From Hypericibacter terrae (lineage in GTDB: Bacteria > Pseudomonadota > Alphaproteobacteria > Dongiales > Dongiaceae): DNA of 64,000 bases. Both the position numbers and the translations under genes were made by a program. The DNA lies in assembly GCF_008728855.1 (NCBI RefSeq), contig NZ_CP042906.1, positions 4,329,570-4,393,569 on the forward strand. The letters are read 5' to 3'. The notes under the pieces are model-generated. The model ran no database searches, was not told where the DNA came from, and saw only the letters and a list, made by a program, of their open reading frames with translations. This document shows positions 59,276 to 64,000 of the stretch, in pieces (position 1 is the first letter of the stretch; each line of letters begins with the position of its first letter).

Positions 59276-60403
59276 TCAAAGCACCGAGGTTTCGACGATG
59301 TCGACGCCGCGCTGGCGGTCGATCAGATAGAGCAGCCCGCGACTGTCCATGGTCACGTCGTTCGACGAGGCCAGCTCGAAGCCCTCCGGCGGATCGGGTT
59401 CGAAGAACGCGATCTCCTTGGGCGCGAAGGGATCGGCGATGTCGAGGATGCGCAGGCCCTTGGCGAACCAGGCGAAGGGAATGATCGTTCCCTTGAAGCG
59501 CTCCGAGGGCTGATGGCAGCCGCGCATCGGCGGCTGCGGCGCGCCGTCCGGATCGACCCCCTCGACCTGGAAGGTCGAGATCGGGATCGGCAGATGCTCG
59601 TTGGTGATGTCGTAGATCCAGGTGAAGGCCGGCGCCGCCGGCCAGAGCTTCGCCACATCCTCGTCGGCCACCACCATCACCTTGCGGCCCTTGAGCGGCT
59701 CGGGGATCGCAAGGCAGGTGTGGGTCGGATGCGGGAAGGTCGGCGAGGTGTTGACGCCGGAAATCGCCTTCGGCTTCGACATGTCGGAGATATCGAGGAT
59801 GTAGAAGCCGTGATGCCAGTAGCTGACATAGAGCCGGTCGCCGACCCTCAAGGGGTGATGGCAGCGCGGCGGCGTCCAGTTGTCCCAGGGATAGTCCTCG
59901 CCGCCGGCCTTCCACTGGCCCGGAATCCACCAGCGGCCGACCTCCTCCGGTTTTGCCGGATCCTTGAGGTCGAGGATCATCGCGATGTTGCCGATATAGC
60001 CTTCCGCCGTCGGCGAGATATAGGCGTAGCGGCCGTCGAAATCGTAGCGATGCACGCCCTTGCCGTGGGTGCGCCATTTGGTGATCAGCTTCGGCTCGGC
60101 CGGCTTCGACACGTCATAGATGCCGAGACCGCCGCCGAACTCCGCCACGCCGTCCGTGCCCTGGCGCTCGTGATTGACGATCATGATGTCGTTGGCGACG
60201 CGCACCTTGTGCGAATGCCATCCGGCCGGCAGCTCGACCTTGGTCAGGATCTTCGGCCGCGCCGGATCGGCGACATCGACGATGGTCGTGCCGGTCGGCT
60301 GGCGCATATGGCCGATATAGAGCGTCGTGCCATCGACCCAGACCTGGCCGCCGCCCGGACAGTCGATATGCGCCAGTTGCTTGGTGTTCTTCGTGCGCGC
60401 CAT
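59276..60403 (-). CDS. LVIVD-repeat beta-propeller protein
   Basis: 375 residues. Repeated 'x-Val-Asp-Val/Ile-x-D-P-x-x-P' blades: TTIVDVADPARPKILTKVEL, GIYDVSKPAEPKLITKWRT, MILDLKDPAKPEEVGRWW, YILDISDMSKPKAISGVN, RILDIADPFAPKEIAFFEP, as in the LVIVD family. The paired CHHP and CHQPSE segments could bind a metal, similar to selenium-binding-like lactonases. No signal peptide is seen. It is co-directional with the RidA and bicupin genes, seven bases before the RidA gene. Enzymatic role not known. Confidence 0.75.
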   Translation of the reverse strand: MARTKNTKQLAHIDCPGGGQVWVDGTTLYIGHMRQPTGTTIVDVADPARPKILTKVELPAGWHSHKVRVANDIMIVNHERQGTDGVAEFGGGLGIYDVSKPAEPKLITKWRTHGKGVHRYDFDGRYAYISPTAEGYIGNIAMILDLKDPAKPEEVGRWWIPGQWKAGGEDYPWDNWTPPRCHHPLRVGDRLYVSYWHHGFYILDISDMSKPKAISGVNTSPTFPHPTHTCLAIPEPLKGRKVMVVADEDVAKLWPAAPAFTWIYDITNEHLPIPISTFQVEGVDPDGAPQPPMRGCHQPSERFKGTIIPFAWFAKGLRILDIADPFAPKEIAFFEPDPPEGFELASSNDVTMDSRGLLYLIDRQRGVDIVETSVL

Positions 60404-60477
60404 GGTGAGGAGAAAGCCAGCCGATCATGCGGGATTGAGAGAAAGCGTGGAACTCGGACGTCGCGGCGCCCGCCCCG

Positions 60478-61620
60478 TCAGACGATGCGATAGACCTCGC
60501 CGGAAGGCCTGCGCCCATGCTTCTGATAGAGCGCCAGCGCCTTGAGGGTGGGCTCGTCGGAGGCCACGAACAGGATCGCCGGGTCCTTGGGCGAGCTGTT
60601 CACATGCTCGCACCATTCGCCGCCCGGCACCGCGAAGGTGTCGAACCGCTCCCAACTGAGCTGCTTGCCGCCGACGATGCTGTAGCCGCTGCCCTCGAAG
60701 GGCGCGCAGAGCAGGCTGGCATTCTGCTTCAGGGGCATCGTCTTCTCGCCGGGCCGCAGCATCTGCGCGAAGAAGGTGATGGTTTTGTAGACCGGGCCGC
60801 CGGTGGTCGGATCGACATACTCGATCATCAGCGCCTCATGAGGATCGCCGTCCCAGTTGCGGAACTTCTCCAGGAGCTCGCGCATCATGTCCCAGCGATA
60901 GACATACATGGGCGAGGCGGCACCTGTGCCGCGGTCGTGCGAGAGGAAGCGTGGCATCAGCCCGCCATGGCCGTAGGCGCGCTGCGAATAGTCGGCCGGG
61001 AAGCGCTCGGTCTGGACCTGCTTCTTGATGCGCTCGCCCTTCACCTCTTCGTGATAGTCATGCTCGAAATAGGTGGCGTTCAGCACCTCGGTCAGCGGCA
61101 GATCGAGCACGCTCAGATTGATCGCCGGGTCGTCGCCCTTGTTGCCATGATTGTGCCAGGTGTCGTGCGGCGTCAGCACCATGTCGCCCGGGCCGAACAC
61201 GATGTTCTCGCCTTCGACGCCGGTGAAGTTCGACTTGCCGGTCAGGCCGAAGCGGATCGCGTTGGGCGAATGGCGGTGCGGCGGCATGATCTCGTGGGGA
61301 TCGTTGAGCCGGTAGGCCGTGTACATGGTGGTGACGGTGGCCCGGCGCGGCGCCAGACCGGGATTGACCAGGATCAGCGAGCGGCGCTCGGAGGATTCCA
61401 TCGTGATGAGCTCGGCCGAGCGATGCAGCAGCGGCTCGATGGCGCTCTTGAACTTCCAGACATAGGGGATCGCCTTCTTCTTGTCCTTCACCTGGCTGTC
61501 CAGGTCTTCGATGCTGCCGGGCTGCATCGCCCAGAACGGCGCCATGCAGCGCTCGAACACATCGGCATGGAGCTGATCCATGGCCGCCTTGCGGTTATCA
61601 CCCTCGACCCTGACCGTCAT
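60478..61620 (-). CDS. Gentisate 1,2-dioxygenase-like bicupin
   Basis: 380 residues, two cupin domains, the usual gentisate dioxygenase size. Iron ligands in the first cupin: HRH at 115-117 (IMPPHRHSPNAIRFGLTG) and the His in PHDTWHNHG (152-158), matching the His-His-His triad of the family. The second cupin (about 270-375) is MLRPGEKTMPLKQNASLL and FAVPGGEWCEHVN, with the degenerate site common there. Enzymes of this family cleave the ring of gentisate or related hydroxylated aromatic acids. ATG at 61620 after GGGAGTGGAAG. It heads the minus-strand run that continues into the B6 genes. Confidence 0.82.
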   Translation of the reverse strand: MTVRVEGDNRKAAMDQLHADVFERCMAPFWAMQPGSIEDLDSQVKDKKKAIPYVWKFKSAIEPLLHRSAELITMESSERRSLILVNPGLAPRRATVTTMYTAYRLNDPHEIMPPHRHSPNAIRFGLTGKSNFTGVEGENIVFGPGDMVLTPHDTWHNHGNKGDDPAINLSVLDLPLTEVLNATYFEHDYHEEVKGERIKKQVQTERFPADYSQRAYGHGGLMPRFLSHDRGTGAASPMYVYRWDMMRELLEKFRNWDGDPHEALMIEYVDPTTGGPVYKTITFFAQMLRPGEKTMPLKQNASLLCAPFEGSGYSIVGGKQLSWERFDTFAVPGGEWCEHVNSSPKDPAILFVASDEPTLKALALYQKHGRRPSGEVYRIV

Positions 61621-61727
61621 TCTTCCACTCCCTGCCCCGGGGCGTCGGTGTCCCAAGGCGATTCTTCCTGCGGAGACCGCCTCGTACGGCCCGGCTCGAA
61701 CCAATTGCCGCACAAGTGGTTCATATT

Positions 61728-61756
61728 GTTACGCAAACACTAGCGGCGGCCGTAAC
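61728..61756. promoter_or_regulatory. Inverted repeat between the bicupin and GntR genes
   Basis: GTTACG (61728-61733) and CGTAAC (61751-61756) with flanking TTG/CAA. It lies in the 410-base gap between the divergent bicupin (ATG 61620) and GntR (ATG 62031) genes. A GntR-type repressor may bind here. A second weak dyad, ACCA...TGGT, is at about 61973-61991. No other structure was recognised in this gap. Confidence 0.35.
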
Positions 61757-62030
61757 CAATCGTCAAGTTTGATTCTGATGCCTGATCCATTTGGAACGGT
61801 GGCATTCCCAGCCCTTCGGAACAGCGCTTGGGGAGCTCGCTCGGCTGCAACGTCGTGTCGCCGGAGATCCGCCCGAGGCGCCACGGCAGCCGCGCGGCGG
61901 GCGCCCGGAAGCGCCGGGACCAATCGCGGCGTCGCCTCGGCCGGGGAGAACCGCCTTGACGTGCGGCGCAAACCATTTTAGTCAATTGGTACCGCCTTCG
62001 CGACGGGGGCCAATCCGGATCCGAGACGCC

Positions 62031-62750
62031 ATGGAAGCCTATGAGCAGACCGCAGCCAGACTGCGCCAACTGATTTCCGACGGGGGTATCGGCGAGGACG
62101 GGCGCATTCCGCCCGAACGGGTGCTGGCGAGCGAGCTCGGCGTGGGCCGCCGCTCCTTGCGCCGCGCTCTCGACATTCTCGAGAGCGAAGGCCGCATCTC
62201 GCGCCAGCAGGGGCGGGGCACCTTCGTTCAGGCTTCACCCTTCGCCTCCGCGACCGCGGGCAGCGAGGTGCTCGACAACATCCTCGAACATACCAATCCG
62301 CAGGAAGTGATCGAGCTGCGCCTGGCGACCGAGCCGGTGATCGCGCGGCTGGCGGCGCTGCGCGCCTCGCAATGCGACATCAAGAAGCTGCAGCGGCTGG
62401 CGGCCGAGACCCGGGCCGCCGCGGGCGCGGAGAGCTACGAGCAGGCCGACCAGGCCTTCCATCGCGCCATCGTCGAAGCCTCGCGCAATGCGCTCTTCCT
62501 CGCCGTGTTCGACGCCGTCGGCGCCTCGCGGCGCGACGAAGCCTGGCGCCGCATCGGCGAGAACGCCCATTGCTACAAGCGCCAGGCCGTCCATGCGGAT
62601 TTCCACATGGAGATCGTGGCCGCCATCGCGGCGCGCGACGGCGAACGCGCCCAGACGGCGATGTACCGCCATCTGAGCGATATCCAGCAGCATATCCTGC
62701 GCCACGCCTTCTCGCTGCACGCGCTGCCGGCGGCCGCGCCCGCCAATTAG
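62031..62750 (+). CDS. GntR family regulator with FCD domain
   Basis: 239 residues. Winged HTH in the first 70: YEQTAARLRQLISDGGIGED, GRIPPERVLASELGVGRRSL (recognition helix) and QQGRGTFVQ. The FCD effector domain (about 85-225): PQEVIELRLATEPVIARLAA, DQAFHRAIVEASRNALFLAV with the metal-binding Asp/His, and HADFHMEIVAAIAARDGERA containing His. These FadR-type regulators usually repress the catabolic genes next to them and release with an acid metabolite. Divergent from the bicupin gene, so a repressor of the 61.6-51.5 kb run is likely. Confidence 0.87.
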   Translation: MEAYEQTAARLRQLISDGGIGEDGRIPPERVLASELGVGRRSLRRALDILESEGRISRQQGRGTFVQASPFASATAGSEVLDNILEHTNPQEVIELRLATEPVIARLAALRASQCDIKKLQRLAAETRAAAGAESYEQADQAFHRAIVEASRNALFLAVFDAVGASRRDEAWRRIGENAHCYKRQAVHADFHMEIVAAIAARDGERAQTAMYRHLSDIQQHILRHAFSLHALPAAAPAN

Positions 62751-63176
62751 GCGCGGCCCCCGGCTTAAGCTCCGAGGGGCGGGTCGATGCGGGCTCGGTG
62801 ACGGTGAGATGGCTCGCCGCGAGCTCGTCACCCCAGGCCCCAATATCCCGACATTGCCGGCCGGCCTCCGAACCCGATCGAGATCGAGGACGAAGCGGAT
62901 CCGCTCCCTCTCGAGGACTTGGTTCTCACCGCGGCCAGCCAATCCTGCGCAAGGCGCTGCTTCTCCCCTGGGGGTTTCGCACCCCGCCCCGTTGCTTTAA
63001 CCGGCTCATTGGGCTCAAATAATGGGCAGAGTGAGAACCCGAGCGGTTAAAATGCGGGCAGCGGCGCAACGAGCGAAGCATCCCGCACCTTGTCCCTACA
63101 GCGGAATCATCCGGAATTGGAATGAAGGCGCCGAAGCGCCAAGGGATTGCCTGAATGGCGCTTTGGGGAGGTGGCC
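62751..63176. other. Intergenic region with a long inverted repeat
   Basis: 426 bases without a convincing gene. It contains TTTAACCG (62996-63003) and CGGTTAAA (63044-63051), arms of 8 bp extended with one bulge to about 11, enclosing 40 bases that include two ATGGGC-like pieces. GGGGTTTCGCACCCC is just before it. The region precedes an AraC gene whose base composition looks lower in GC than the rest. Confidence 0.5.
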
Positions 63177-64000
63177 ATGCAGACCATTTTCGACAGCAAG
63201 ACTCTGCCCGTGGCGAAGCGCCGCGAAGCCTGGCAGGACGCGATCTGCGAGATCTATTTGCGGGTGGATTGCGCGATCAAGCCGCAAACGGACTATGACG
63301 GCTTTGTCCGTGAGACGCGACTTGGCGGGATAACGCTTACTGACACACTTGGCTCGCCTCAGATTGTGCAGCGTCACAAGCGCCATATCGCGCGCATCGA
63401 GAAGGATTGCTATTACATGGGCTTGGTGCAGCGCGGCATCGGGCAAATCCGGCAAGCCGGTTCATTGCTGACCCTGCATCCTGGCCGCGGCGCGCTTTAT
63501 TATGCGAGCGAGCCGTACGAGATACGATGCGACGACACGATGCATTGCTTCTGGATCGAGATCCCGCGCCAGGTCTTCGCTGATCGCTTCGATTCGGGGC
63601 ATCCGCCGCTCACCGCGCATCTCAATTCAAGCCGTGGTCTTGGTCGGATCGCCGTCGAATTTTGCGGCGCGTTGATCTCCGAAACGGCCAGTCTCGATCC
63701 GCAAACGCGGGAAAGGCTCGGCGAGCAGTTGATGGACATCCTCGCCCTCGCCATGAGCGCGGAACCCGACCGGCAGCCTGCGGACGAATTCAATCTGAAG
63801 CTCGCCCGCCTGCGGTCGGTGAAGAGCTACATCGAAGCCCATTTGAGCGATCCCGACCTGACCTTGAGAAGAATCGCGGCTCAGAACGGCATCTCGTTGC
63901 GCTACCTCCACCAGCTTTTCCGTCCGACGAACATGTCGGTCACCGAGTGGCTGCGGCTGCGACGATTGCAGCACAGCTACGACCTGCTGGCTTCGCCGCG
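63177..64000 (+). CDS. AraC family transcriptional regulator (3' end outside window)
   Basis: The frame opens at ATG 63177 with GGGGAGGTGG upstream and stays open to the last base, so the 3' end is missing; about 274 codons are seen. The N-terminal part (about 1-190) is an AraC-binding-like domain (MQTIFDSKTLPVAKRREAWQ at the start, then YYMGLVQRGIGQIRQAGS and HCFWIEIPRQVFADRF). The C-terminal HTH begins RSVKSYIEAHLSDPDLTLRR and ISLRYLHQLFRPTNMSVTEW, the first AraC helix-turn-helix. Target unknown; no catabolic gene is next to it inside the window. Confidence 0.85.
   Translation, partial: MQTIFDSKTLPVAKRREAWQDAICEIYLRVDCAIKPQTDYDGFVRETRLGGITLTDTLGSPQIVQRHKRHIARIEKDCYYMGLVQRGIGQIRQAGSLLTLHPGRGALYYASEPYEIRCDDTMHCFWIEIPRQVFADRFDSGHPPLTAHLNSSRGLGRIAVEFCGALISETASLDPQTRERLGEQLMDILALAMSAEPDRQPADEFNLKLARLRSVKSYIEAHLSDPDLTLRRIAAQNGISLRYLHQLFRPTNMSVTEWLRLRRLQHSYDLLASP

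Noticed and set aside
1-64000. tRNA, rRNA, CRISPR arrays, transposases, integrases, phage genes
   Set aside because: No cloverleaf-type sequence, spaced identical repeats or DDE/tyrosine recombinase motifs were noticed while reading.

Overview
The window is GC-rich, densely coded chromosomal DNA from an alphaproteobacterium. The gene repertoire (many ABC importers, Tat-exported family-5 binding proteins, LAL/LysR/GntR regulators, choline-sulfatase, an M. loti-type vitamin B6 degradation pathway) fits a soil or rhizosphere Rhodospirillales/Rhizobiales-like organism. The genus cannot be fixed from sequence alone. No rRNA, tRNA, CRISPR array, transposase or phage gene was seen.

Layout. 1-9.5 kb: the end of an MFS transporter, a GST-like gene, a putative glycosyltransferase, small DUF proteins, a cupin, a large LAL-type LuxR regulator with a DUF4242 gene behind it, an O6-alkylguanine methyltransferase, a RadC with an extra N-terminal domain, and an ArsR/AHSA1 pair behind a 28-bp palindromic operator. 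9.6-20.5 kb: NAD-malic enzyme, a DMSP-lyase-like cupin next to a DAO-family flavoenzyme (with a decayed copy of that flavoenzyme's 3' end nearby), an ABM-domain protein, a DMT exporter, choline-sulfatase with a divergent LysR gene, a zinc alcohol dehydrogenase and a LuxR regulator.

20.7-40.3 kb is a transport block. It holds a Pot-type ABC importer followed by a CocE/NonD hydrolase, a LysR gene, then two paralogous Dpp/Opp-type importers in tandem. Each has a Tat-exported binding protein, two permeases and a fused two-domain ATPase; the second ends with an alpha/beta hydrolase. The two Dpp/Opp operons share conserved leader islands: a 23-bp motif and, about 260 bp further on, a potential structured RNA (a hairpin, a hairpin whose loop can pair downstream to make a pseudoknot, and a hairpin with the Shine-Dalgarno in its loop). 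This is the strongest candidate for an undescribed element. It rests on two copies only.

40.5-47.6 kb: a TolC-family outer-membrane protein, a universal stress protein with an FNR-like box upstream, three glycosyltransferase-like genes including one with beta-1,4-galactosyltransferase motifs, a small Gly/Asn-rich secreted protein, a lipoprotein and a DUF1185 protein.

47.6-61.6 kb is a vitamin B6 catabolic locus. It has pyridoxine 4-oxidase, pyridoxamine-pyruvate transaminase, pyridoxal 4-dehydrogenase and 4-pyridoxolactonase. A BMP-type ABC importer lies between the lactonase and a dehydrogenase of the 5-formyl-3-hydroxy-2-methylpyridine-4-carboxylate type. Upstream in the same run are a GST, a RidA protein, an LVIVD beta-propeller and a gentisate-dioxygenase-like bicupin, with a divergent GntR regulator. 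The order suggests that the BMP importer brings in B6 compounds. The window ends inside an AraC-family regulator.
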